A stretch of DNA of 64,000 nucleotides from Fomes fomentarius (Eukaryota; Basidiomycota; Agaricomycetes; Polyporales; Polyporaceae). Both the position numbers and the translations under genes were made by a program. The number at the start of each line of letters is the position of its first letter. Within the stretch, counting starts at the first letter, position 1. Below, one piece after another: positions 37,455-48,539 of this stretch. Below the pieces are notes generated by a model. The model saw nothing but the letters and a program-made list of their open reading frames with translations, did not search any database and was not told where the DNA came from. The stretch covers positions 1,674,001 through 1,738,000 of the forward strand of contig JABYQN010000006.1 in assembly GCA_022606135.1 (NCBI GenBank), given 5' to 3'.

Positions 37455-40400
37455 ATGAGCAAGGTTCAGGAACTGCTCCGTGCTGCGGTTGTGCTTACTG
37501 GTTCCACCGCGACACCCGACGTCCGTCCCACAGACCTCAGAGACGTCCTTCGACGACGTTTGTCAGACTATTATATGACAATCGGCAGGCCGACAGCCCA
37601 TGAAGACTCGTCTCTGGACGATACGCAACTTGAGACGGCAACGGAAGCCCTCTCGATTCTGGAGCAACTACATCTCTCCCTCGGAAGTCAGGAGACACCT
37701 CCAACGGCCACAGATGCTCCCGATCCAGGCGCCCTCCTAGGCACTCGAGATCTTGCTTTGGTCCGCACGCTGGTCTCTATCGTCTTCAATTGGGCCACGG
37801 AGCCTCTACTCCGGCGTATCACTACTGCTATCCCCTCAACATCCATTTCCTATGCCGTCGCAGGGGCAAGCATTATAGACCTCACTGGGCTTCCACACGA
37901 GTATTCGACTTTGTCATCCATAACCTCCCGCATGCTAGCGATTCCTCTCGCTAATGGGATATCCTCCTCGCTAGCCCAGTCTGCAGTCACGGCGACACTT
38001 CTCCACCGCCATTTACCTGATCTGCTCCTGCCCTGCGTAGTCATTGGTTGGCTACCGAAATCTCTTGCTTCAGACTCTATGCCGACCGGAGATGCCCTTC
38101 GGCCTCAAGCGATGCACCTGCTAACCAGGTAGGTCGTCATCTACTCGGGCGATCTCTTCCTCTTATCCTGCCAGTCGAGGCTCCCTGCGTCCCAGGTGAT
38201 ATCAGCCCTTGCTCAAACGTTGTCCAATGTCCCTCCATCCTTACCTTACGCGCGGAAGACGTGTAGTTTCCTCCTGAGCCGGCAGCTCATTCGTCCAGAA
38301 GGAATACGAGGTCTCTGCGAGTCAGTATTTGCCGAAGAGGACATGTCCGGAGACGATGCTTCTCTTAACAAGCTCGAACAAGTCGCTCGTTTGTTAAGCA
38401 CCGTGCCTACAGGCATGAATGTCGACGTAAGTGACAATTCACTATCGAAGGAAGTAAGGCTGATATGTAGTAGGGCTACTGCAACCTCGTCGTTCCGCGC
38501 ATGTTGATCTTGCTGAGCTTAGACGATCGTGCTCTTCCACCGGCACATCGTCGTGCGATAGCGTTCTCATTGTCTCGGATGCTCACTCGCACCGACAATA
38601 CAGCTCTCCAGGAATGCGCGGAGGGGATTGTGCTGAAGTTATTACACAATCCTATCCTACATGGTATGGGAACCTTCGCATACTGACACATCAATGCAGC
38701 TTATGGATCATTACAGGTGCCGGCGATATTACCATTGCTACTGCACTTCGTATCATTCAGGTACTGCTCATCAATACAGATCCCTCACCAAACTTTATCT
38801 CCACGCTGTTTACGCCGATCATCCCATCGCTATACGCTCTCTACTCCCACCTTGAGGGCGCCAAAGCATCTGATCCAGTTCTGCGCGAGTCTCTGAAGGG
38901 CTATCTAGAAAGCTGGGGCCGACTCGTTGGTAGTGGGGAGGTCATCTCCACTTTATGGACAATCATTGACGGTGATGGTGGGACGTGGCGTGTCGACATT
39001 GCAGGCGAAATATGGAGGTCCGAGGAGTGAGTCGCTGTGATACAACGGTCGCTCCTTCGCTGATGGACCATGTGTTTCAAGCAGTACAGAACAGGCAGAT
39101 ACACTGCTTGCGCTCTTCACACCCGAAAGTCTGAAAAAGGCGGAGGAGATGGGCGAGCTCGATGTGGACTCTAATATTCTCGGACTGAAGCCCGATCCTG
39201 TTCAGTTGGTGCGCTTCATCAAAACCGTGAATCGAGTGGATGTATCCTCCGAGCTCTTTGTCAAGCTGCTGGGGGGGTATCACGAGCTGCGCAATCAGCT
39301 CGACGCCGATCCGATGAGGTAAGTGGTCGTTCTACACACTGAGGTTCCAACGGTTGACGGCAATGTGTACGAAGAACGCTGCTATACCTACAGTTGGTGA
39401 TGCAATTGCAGAAGCAGATTTCTTCGGACGATACGTCTAGTGTACTGAAGAAACCTGAGCACATCCTCTTGTTCATCAAGCACGCCTTGGAGAGTCCTCC
39501 TCGGTCCGAACCGTTGCACAAGAAGTCCCGACCTTCTGATGTCGATCTACGCATGGAAGACCTGCGTGTCGTAACGGAAGATTGTGATGACCTAGAGGAG
39601 GGTGATAGCGATGACGAGGAAGCAGACAACGGCGCTGAGCAGACCGCTGACGACATGGTCACTACCTCTGTAGAGTTATTGCTCGCAGTACTAGAAGGTG
39701 CGTCAGCCTTGGTATCTTAGGGAACACCGACTAATGTAGCCTTACAGCTAATCTAGAACTGTCTGCTCGGACTGCTCCGGTGTTGAACGAGATCTTCTCT
39801 CTTCTAGAACCCTTGGCAAGAGTCTCGAATGAGAAGTTACGCTCACTCGTGCGAGAAGCGAGGATGGTCATGACAGCACGCCTCGCGTCAACGTCAGCTA
39901 CCTCTAGCAATACGCAGCGACGCTCAAAGTCCACATCGGACGAGACTGAGAGTCCGCAAGACACGTATCAGAGGGCCCTCAAACTCCTACAGGACCCTCT
40001 TCTTCCCGTGCGCGCTCACGGTCTGCTTCTCCTGCGCCAGCTGGTCTCCGCAGGCCGGACGCCCACAGGTGTCCTCGACGAGCCTGAACTCGACCGCGCA
40101 CTCATACCAGGCATCCTATCCATCTTCATGCAGTCGATCCAGGACGACGACTCGTACATGTTCCTCAATGCCGTGCAGGGCCTCTCCGCGATGGTTGACG
40201 GCTACGGTAAAGATGTTCTCCGTGGGTTAGTCAAGACATACATGGATGGAGTCGATGGTCTGGGTGCGGGTACAATGTCGCAGCATGATGTCGACATGCG
40301 GACCCGCGTTGGAGAAGCTCTAGGACAAGTCATCCGCCGCTGCGGCGAAGCCTTGCCCTCATACGGTGAGTAATTTTGCGGCCCGACTCCGTCCGCCTCA

Positions 40401-40998
40401 GTCGTATGTAATGGTATCTAAGCTTTTCCATTGTACAGCATCTATCCTGGTCCCATCGCTGTTTCAGGTCATCCGGACGTCTCATTTCCCCACCATTCTG
40501 CGGACGTCCGCAATCTCGCTGCTCGCACAATGTGTCAAAGTCAACGCGCTGGCTGTTCTGCCGTATCTCATGGACCTTGCGGATGCGATGATAGACCTGT
40601 TGCAGGTGGAGTCAGTCCCAGCCGCACAGCGACCAGCGGCTTCTTCTTCTTCTGGTGCGACTTCTGACGAACACAAGGAAGGCAACATCGGAGCTGAAAA
40701 GGACCCGCCGAACTCACCGCCAACGATGGACTCCCACCCAACGTCGACGAACACCAACTTTCCTCCGCTTCGGCGCGCAGCTCTTCACTTCCTAGGGCTC
40801 CTCGTCCAAGCGTGTACAACTCGCATATACGAGACGGGAAGTGCGAATGCCTTACTACTCCCGCCTGAGATTATGAAGCGCGCAAAGACCACGCTCGGGT
40901 ACATAGCAGCAACGGATGCAGACGAGGTTGTCCGCGTGATGGCCAAGGAGACGGCCGATGGACTGAATCAGTTGGTCGATGCCGTCGTCGGATTCTAG
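37455..40998 (+). CDS. RTP1: RTP1/TANGO6-like RNA polymerase II assembly and transport factor
   Basis: HEAT-repeat protein of the Rtp1/TANGO6 family, which in yeast helps assemble and import RNA polymerase II. The ATG at 37455 begins MSKVQELLRAAVVLTG. The N-terminal half is alpha-helical. Conserved family blocks are LLINTDPSPNFISTLFTPI (about 38765-38820), QRALKLLQDPLLPVRAHGLL through to LNAVQGLSAMVDGYGKDVL (about 39970-40230; RTP1_C1-like), and the C-terminal TRIYETGSANALLLPPEI to the stop at 40996 (RTP1_C2-like). An acidic linker (DLEEGDSDDEEADNG) sits near 39590. At least seven introns fit. A short exon encoding AYGSLQ is needed between 38699 and 38716 to keep the frame, and the intron before GYCNLVVPRM must end at the second of two adjacent TAG triplets. 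Domain content and length fit the family. Confidence 0.85.
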
Positions 40999-41369
40999 TC
41001 CGTAACACACCATCTGTACTCTCAATGGCCATAAACAACCAACATGTGTCATTGAAGATTTGGTGCGTGAGAAGCGAGTCGTATACTCGTAAATAGGGTT
41101 GTTTGCCCCGTATCTGTCCCAACACCGGTGGTCTCAAGGATGCTGAGTCAATGAGAAGGCATAGTCTGATTTTGGTTCGGAGCACTGGGAGTCAGCGCAT
41201 GCGTCAGGCATGGTGACCCACTCCGGCGTGCTCGCTCCAGACAGGGGGTTGGGCGCAAGCCTGTGCCTGAACCGAGAACACGAACCGATGGATAGAAGGA
41301 AAACTCGTACCTCCTACACTTGGCATGTCGCCCATTCCTCAATCACACACGCAGGAAAGTTCGTGTTCA
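40999..41369. other. Convergent intergenic, RTP1 / TRAPPC2L
   Basis: About 370 bp between two convergent stop codons. It presumably holds both 3' untranslated regions; no gene seen. Confidence 0.6.
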
Positions 41370-41994
41370 TCACGTAGTGCCCCCAACAGCCCCAACAGCC
41401 TTGCCGATATCGTCTACTCGCTTTCTGAAAGTCCGCCAGCGTGCGCTCCCCGCGAGGAGTATTGTCGCGTGGTCGTTGTATCCATCAATGGGGGCGTTGA
41501 GCCTGAGGAAGGGATTAGCTACGGCCTGGCGGTATGCCGTGTGCAGAGCTCGGAAGATCTGAGCGAGGTGAGCCGAATGAGTCAACATATGTGCATAGTC
41601 CGGAGATAGTGGGACGCATACCGTCAGGACATCTGTGTCGCGCACGACGGAGTCGGTCAAAGCAAGCGCGATGATGATCTTGACTTTGAGTGGGGTGATG
41701 TAGCCGTAGACTGCGACGTCCTCCATGGTATACAGCAGATTCATGTAGCAATCCGTCGATTTTGAAGCCACAGCAGCCGTGACTGACGAGAGATCGCGCG
41801 CGGTAGATGATGAGATGCTAGACTCAAACGCGAGTGTGGACTAACGCACTGCGTTCGTCGATGACATCGAGACTAGTATGAGCGATGTAGTGATACTTGA
41901 GCTCGTCCTGGCCTTGTATAAAAGTCCGAATCAGAATAGGATGGTTCTGAGGAGACACAAACGCAACCGCGTTCAATCGCAGTTGCGGGGGCAT
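41370..41994 (-). CDS. TRAPPC2L: TRAPPC2L-like TRAPP complex subunit
   Basis: Small longin-like (sedlin family) subunit of the TRAPP tethering complex, acting in ER-Golgi and Golgi traffic. Three exons join in frame. MPPQLRLNAVAFVSPQNHP...LKYHYIAHTSLDVIDER is followed by ITAAVASKSTDCYMNLLYTM and EDVAVYGYITPLKVKIIIAL, and finally by IFRALHTAYRQAVANPFL...YNDHATILLAG. These match the family order: N-terminal strand, HTSLDVIDE block, GYxTPxKVKII strand and the FRxLHxxYxxxxxNPF helix. The start at 41994 is preferred because homologues begin at this strand; an in-frame ATG at 42084 would add an unconserved stretch. The C-terminal tail (RVDDIGKAVGAVGGTT) is extra. Confidence 0.87.
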
Positions 41995-42360
41995 GACGAC
42001 AAGTGGCAAGGGACGGGAGATGAATAAGCGCTCACTACCCAACCAGAGCATAGGTCGGAGTCTCCCCGTCTTCGACATCGTCACGTTCTAACTACGCCAG
42101 TCGCTACAATCTCTAGTGCTCTACACACCTCAACAGCCACGCGCACATTAGGAAAACAGAAAAACAAGACTACGCAGTCGACCATCACCGGGTCGTCCCG
42201 ACGCCACATGTCGTACGATGTGCCCAATTCGACAGAGTTCGTTCGACCCGTCCGCGCACAGCAGGAAGGAGCATTAATTGGCAGATGTATCACGCGACAA
42301 GAGCACTAATGGTATGTGGAGTGCAAGGGACAAAATGGCTAAAGTATAACAACACGTAAC

Positions 42361-43036
42361 TTATATCGTGCCGTTCGAGTAGTAACGCCATGCAAAGTAG
42401 GCACCTAGCACGGCAAGAGGGACAAAGTACATTGCGCTACAACAAGAAGTCAGAGGACGAGACGGAAAGGGACGCAAAGGGATGACTCACTTGGAGCCCT
42501 GCTGAACTGCAGCGTTGACTGCACCGCTGTGCGAGGAGGATGACGAAGGACCCTTCGTCTTAAGCTCCTAGATGATCAGGCAATCTTCAGCATAGTGTCG
42601 GGACAGAAGCGATACACAACACGTACGTCCGTCTTTTCAAAGTCACCAACCAGCATATCCTTCAAGAGAGCGCGAGCCTCATCTGAGTGTCCAACATCCT
42701 CGAACGCCTCCGTTGAATCCCGCGCTAAGATTGCGTGGGTATACTATAGGATCGAATCACAGGACTACACATACCGGCCTCAGCGAGGATCACCTCGTCG
42801 CCTCCAGGGTGCTACAACATAGCGTGAGCTCCAATGCAGAATAGATGCGTAGCAACGGGAGCATACCTCGTCAATGAATTTTGTGACATCGTATACTATG
42901 CAAGGTAGCCGGCAATGAGCTGTCACTCCAGGTGGGAAGAAAGAGAAAGACAGATACCCTTCTCGTGCAAAAGAATGTACAGGCTATCCTTGGTCCTGTG
43001 CTCCTTGAGCTCAGCGTAGGTGACGAGCTTAGACAT
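42361..43036 (-). CDS. CYB5: Cytochrome b5, tail-anchored
   Basis: Electron carrier of the ER membrane that serves desaturases, hydroxylases and P450s. From the ATG at 43036 the protein reads [20 protein letters not shown], then YDVTKFIDE across an intron to [12 protein letters not shown], and [18 protein letters not shown]. The His of HPGG and the His of DVGHS are the two haem ligands. After a Ser-rich linker the C-terminus has a single hydrophobic anchor, [14 protein letters not shown], and ends RYYSNGTI with the stop at 42361. Several introns split it. Length and order are those of fungal cytochrome b5. Its 5' end faces a roughly 1 kb region with an uncertain gene. Confidence 0.94.
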
Positions 43037-44034
43037 GTCAGAGAGATGGAGGATAGAGGGAGGGAGTGGAGAGAGGGGGACGGCAGAGACAACGGTGCGA
43101 CCTGGCGACAAATCACAGTCGCGCTATATGAGCAGGGCTGATTCCCACGTGGCAAGTAGGATTATGCCAAAGACGGTGGACTGATACGATTCCTCCGCCA
43201 GCCGGTACCCGGTCGACTACACGCACACGTTCTAGCACAACCTGGCCTACATGGTCATTACGCATACATCATGCGCTCTCTATCCGTCAAGCCCTCATCT
43301 CACTCCGCCCACGGAATTGTGATAACCTTGCCGCCCATCATGCCAACAGCCCCTGCAGTCGTAATCACGAAGAGGATGATACGGCATTGCCCGATACTTT
43401 ACGCTCAGACTTCAAACAGTACTTTCTGGTGGGCTCAATTGCAATACATAGAATCCGCGATACACGGACTCTCATACCGTGAACTACCAGGACAGCAAAG
43501 ACGCCCTCAAATGCGACTACCATAGCACTCAGCATGTGAGTGAACCATTGATCCATATTCCGATATGAATCTCAGAATATGAATCCCGAAGCTAAGCCGG
43601 ACCTCCTAAGAAGTGTAACCCAGTATTCTGAGTCGATGGAGCGCTTCAGAGTGACAATGTTCTGCCAAGCGTCATACACCCCGTTGTTTGCTTGGCGGTA
43701 CTATACGTTGGTAGGGACACATACGTATGTCTGTATACGGTGCAGAGTTGTATGGAAACAGGGTCTCAATTGTCCTAGTAGGACATATGGAGCATCTACA
43801 ACCTGACCGAAGGCGGCCCGAAGCGAGTATGTCACACCGGACATTGCCGCAGTGCATGCAGATCGGGCACACAATTGAATCTCCGCTACGGACCCAAACA
43901 CGCGGAACCATCTGGCAGTGGTCATCACTCTCACTCTTCCTTCCACACCGCCTTCATCGTCCTTCTCGACGCCCCAGCCCGACGCCCCCACGCAATTCAC
44001 CCGAGCGAAGGGTCACTTTTTTCTCCTTCTGGAC
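43037..44034. other. Intergenic region, cytochrome b5 / nucleoporin, with uncertain small gene
   Basis: About 1 kb between divergent starts. On the minus strand, 43300-43556 could encode a short membrane protein: MDQWFTHMLSAMVVAFEGVF is followed, after an intron, by a hydrophobic stretch ending GGKVITIPWAE at 43300. A separate minus-strand stretch near 43630-43700 reads VYDAWQNIVTLKRSIDSEYW. Neither joins confidently to a complete gene and I recognise no family. Confidence 0.4.
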
Positions 44035-47000
44035 ATGGACTACGACGAATCTTCAGACATCCTTGGAGGACGTCTCCACGTCTCTCCTCAAAGTACTTCC
44101 ATCTGGTCTGATCCTGCTCAGATCACTTTACTGCTTGGGCTCGGGCTGGGCGCATTGTATAGTTGGGTACGTTTGGCACCACACTTTCGTCAATGGAGGG
44201 AAACAAGGTATCGCAAGTGAGTGGTATATCTGCATTTTTCTGTGCCACCGCTTATTGTATGTTTGCAGAGCGATGCGTCGGCGCCACGGAATACCTGATG
44301 ACGATAATAGACCCTTCAACGTTGCATATGCGGCTGCTTTGCAAGCACGGAAGGGGGGCGAGAGGAGACGAGGACACCCTATGCAGGGAGAAGCTGCCAC
44401 CGTCCCCTACGGTGACAGAGAGGAAAGCTCGATGGGTGCGTTGTAACAGTTTCAAAATTCTTGCGTCATACTCACTCTTTTGTTCATCAGCCTCTCCAGT
44501 ATTACAAGGCTCGGGTGTTTCAAGTGGTTATAGCAATATCTACCCCATATTGGATGGCGTCAACCAGTCAGTCTACGTTTGGTCTGCGTTATTATGATCG
44601 TCTCACTCCTAGCGTCTCAGAAGTTTTGTCAGTTCACGACCTGCTGCCTTGCTTACAGAGCAAGCCGCATTCCAACAAGACCGTATTCCCCAAACCGCTC
44701 CGCGCTCACTGCCAAATCATGCTTCTGGTCGTAATTCTCGTTCGGGCGGCGTCGCGCAGCCAATGATCACGCGCTCGCTTCATGGGAAACATGCCTTGGA
44801 TGACGGAGTAGACTCTGAACCGGAGACGCAGTCGAAGAAAACTCGCGTAGAGGGAGAGGATCTGATTGACGGAGACGAAGAAGCTGGATGGCATGGGTCG
44901 AACGAAGAAATGGACGTTGACGAGGTACAGCCTGCTAAGCGCGGATTTAAGCGCGTGGCTAGTGTCGAGGATGACGAGGGTCTGGCATTTTCGCGTGCCT
45001 GTCGGCTGGGCAAGAGAGCACGAAAGGTTTCGATCGACCGATTACCTCAATCGCCTGAAGAGGACATGGTGGATGAAGAAGACGAAGAGGACGAGACCGA
45101 CATTGCCGTGAGAGGAAAGAAGCGGGATAGGACGGAGGCTGGTTCAACGTTCGGAGGGGATGACTCTCTCATGGATGATGATGAAAAGCCTAGGCGGCGC
45201 AGACGCAAACGTACCGTTTCCAACAAGTTGGGCGAGTCTTCATCTCGTGGACAGAAACGTGGTAGGGACTCGCAGTCTTACGACAGTGACAATACCGACG
45301 CCGACATACCCGAGCGCAAGTCCACGCGCAAGAAACGTGGTCGCAGGTCGCAGGACGAATTCGCACCTCTATCAACCGACTCGTCGTGTAAAGGAAGGCG
45401 TATCGGAGAAGAATGGGAGTCGAACGGTATACAATACAAAGTGGGACCCAACGGTCAGAGACTTCGTCAGGCATTGGTCAAGAAGTCGCGTTCCTTATTC
45501 GCCATGGTGAGAAATAACAGTCTACCTGAGGTGTGTGTGTCTGACCTTTTATCCAGCCCAGCGACTCTCAGCATCCAGATCGTCGAGCTCATCTCGATGT
45601 CTATGTTGAGACCTGGCTTTCTGAAGAGGAATATGCGGCCGCCAAGGAACGTCATGAGCTGGCATGGCAAGATGCACCCGCCGTTTCGTCTGAACCGCAG
45701 ACACCAGGTGACGTGCCGGTATGTTGTCTGCGCCAGGGACCATTGAGCAAAGTAACTCATGTGATACCTTAGGATTCGCCCTCGAAGTCTGGCAAGAGCT
45801 TGCTATGGTCGTCGACAATGTCTTCTCACGAGAGTCCCGTCAAACGAGGACCTCTGAGGCAATCCATCGCCACCAACCTTGGTCTACGCTTGAATGTGTT
45901 CCCTCCGCCTCAGGTAGCTTCCAACCGGCGGATCTCGACGGTCTATCAGACCCCTGCTTCCCCAGCAACCGACAGCCCAAAGCTACAGAAGTCGAAGTCG
46001 TACTCAAAGTGGGAGAAGCAGGACCTGGAGGCTGCAGCCATGTCCAAGATCCGTGACAGGCAAGCAGCTCGTGTAGCGGGGGCAAGCAAGACATCACCAT
46101 TAGCTGCGCCTCCTTCCACGTCTACGCCGTCGTTGTTTAGTACCCCATCAGGAGCTCTAGCGCAGCCGACGGCACTCAACAAGCCCGCCCCTTCAGCAGC
46201 TCCGTCCGCGATATCAACGAGCAAGGCAAGTAGCTCGGAGGTAGCCATACCCAGTGCCCCTAGTGCTTCGTCCACTAGTGCCCCGTCGGCTGAACCGTCT
46301 AAATCTACGTTCTTGTTTGGTGCCTCTACGTCGGCCACTGGTTCGAACACCACGTCTGCTCCGACACCAGCAACGTCCACGCCGCAGTCGAGCTCGGCCG
46401 TCCCGAATTTCTTCTCGAAGCCGTCGACTCTAACACCCGCACCCTCCGCCTCTACACCAAACTTCTTCGGCAAGCCTGCCCAGGTTGGCTCGAGTACTGC
46501 ACCCAATGCGGCGTCGAATTCAGGAGCAACCCAGCCTCAGAGCAGTGAGGCATTCAAACCTGCCTTTGCTTTTGCGGCACCCCCCACTCAGCAGGCCGGT
46601 TCGTCTAGTTCGACCGCCCCTTTCGGTGCCGCGAACGACGCGACAAAGACCGAGCAAGCGAAGGCCCCTACGCCCGGAGCGTCATTGCTGTCTCGCATTG
46701 GGATGGGCCCTCCTCCTTCCCAGTCTGCTGCGGCGCCCACGTTCTCTTTCACGAAAACCGAATCAGCTGCGAGTAGCACGCCTTCGGCAGGGACCACAGA
46801 CGCAGCCAAGACGACGGCAAGCGCGCCCGCTTCCAGCACTCCCAAATTCAGCTTCGGTGTGACGTCGCAACCATCGAGTACCGCCTCCACGTCGGCTCCT
46901 GCTGCACCCGCAGGAGCGACATCTACGACGACTGCTCCCAAGTTCAGTTTCGGCGTGCACACCGGGACCTCGCAAACGGCGGCTTCGAGTACGCCTAGTC

Positions 47001-47995
47001 CCTTCGGAAACATCGCGAACAAGGATACGGGCGCTTCGTCCAACAAGCCATTTGGTTCCAGCGCGCCTGTATCAAATCCCTTTGGCGGCGCATCGACGAC
47101 AGCTACACCAACGACCCCTGCTGCGACAGCGCCGTCGCCCTTCGGAAGTACTACGAACGGTTCCAGCAAACCTGCCGAGACTCCTAAGCCTGGCTTGTTC
47201 GGTAATACCTCAACTGCAACTCCATCGTCATTCGGTGGTGCGTCTGCTGCAACTTCTTCGCATTTCGGTGCGTCCGCTATGACTTCGTCACCGTTTGGAG
47301 CTACACCGGCTGCAGCTTCTTCCGGGTTCGGAACTACGTCCGCAACGAGTGCACCGTCGCCATTTGGGGTTGCTGCATCAATCGCTCCAGTAGAAGCTCC
47401 GAAGTCTGCATTCTCCTTTGGCGGTAACACTTCGTCTTCCTCGTCTTCTGCGCCGTCATCGTTTGGTGGGATTGGACAGAATACTGCTGGCAAGACCGAA
47501 ACAGAGGCGGCGAAGCCATCGTTCTCCTTCGGTACGTCTTCGTCGACGCCGACGTTTGGGTCAACCACCACTCCAGTAGCTACATCCGCGTTTGGAGCCT
47601 CTGCAAAACCAACTACATTTGGCGCGTCGTCCACGCCCGCATTCGGTGCAACAAGCACAGCAGGAAACGCGACGTCAGGGAACAAGACCGCGTTCTCCTT
47701 TGGTTTCGGAGGTTCCAGCACGCCTGTCTCTACGTCCGGTGCCTCAACCACTACCGGTACCACCGAGAACAAGCCTGCTTCTACCTTCGGTTTTGGTGCA
47801 CCCACGGGCAACAACACTACGACAACTCCGGCGGCGCCGTCTGGGTCTGCATTCGGCTTCGGGACGCAACCAGCAAACAATGCGTCTGCAACTTCGCCGT
47901 TTGGCGCCACCTCGACTGGCCAACAGGGCTCTAGTCCTTTCTCGTTCGGGGCTCCGTCGGGTACCTTCTCCTTTGGTTCGAATGCACAGAAGTAG
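44035..47995 (+). CDS. Membrane-anchored FG-repeat nucleoporin
   Basis: Starts MDYDESSDILGGRLHVSPQS at 44035. A single hydrophobic segment follows within the first 60 residues (ITLLLGLGLGALYSWV), then basic regions rich in KKTR, RRRRKR and KSTRKKRGRR that look like nuclear localisation signals (about 44830-45340). A conserved block lies around GIQYKVGPNGQRLRQALVKK and VYVETWLSEEEYAAAKERHE. From about 46300 to the end there is a long Ser/Thr/Ala-rich region with many FG, FSFG and PFG repeats, closing with GTFSFGSNAQK. This is the composition of a nuclear pore FG protein. The order TM-NLS-FG resembles metazoan POM121 and Nup1/Nup60-like proteins rather than a soluble Nup. Five introns in the 5' half join in frame. 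Which orthologue it is remains uncertain. Confidence 0.82.
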
Positions 47996-48539
47996 ATATG
48001 CAATCTGTACTCTTCCCTCATGTATATGGTCCCGCAGTCTTCCCGCACAAGCCATGCATGCCTTTCTATCATTCGATTCGTCAATAGGTACATAGAGTAC
48101 TGCATGTTTGTAACATGGTAATCTCGTCGTTTTGTACATCAACTACCCTTCGACCTTGATGCCTTGCCTCGAGGTTGTGAGCCCCCATTGTTCAAGATTG
48201 TCATGAAAGATGGAGGTGACTAGACCAGCCGCTGAGAGACGCACGTGAAAGTGGGGGCAAACTAAAGGTCGAGCACTGACAGTCACTGACAGGGCTGACA
48301 AGCCAGGGTTGACGGTGGAGGCCTCGATGAACTCGATCCTCTACCGCCCTCACAACTATTCGATCTTACCCCTCTCTAGCCTACTCTTAACATCCCCTGC
48401 TCCCTTGCTGGATGCTCCCAACCCTAAACCACATCCCAATCCTCTTCTCAGCACCTTCCCGACTGAGATCGGTACCAGTTGCACTGTTCATACCAACCCC
48501 TGTCGTCTTGTTTCTTCTTAGACAGGGGTCCAGTCTGTG
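47996..48539. other. Intergenic, no gene seen
   Basis: About 540 bp between the nucleoporin and the next plus-strand gene. The second half is pyrimidine-rich, as expected for a basidiomycete promoter and leader. No supported coding sequence. Confidence 0.55.

Noticed and set aside
46588..48105. 505-codon open frame on the minus strand.
   Set aside because: It is antisense to the FG-repeat region; low-complexity repeats keep the reverse frame open. It has no domain and no splice context.
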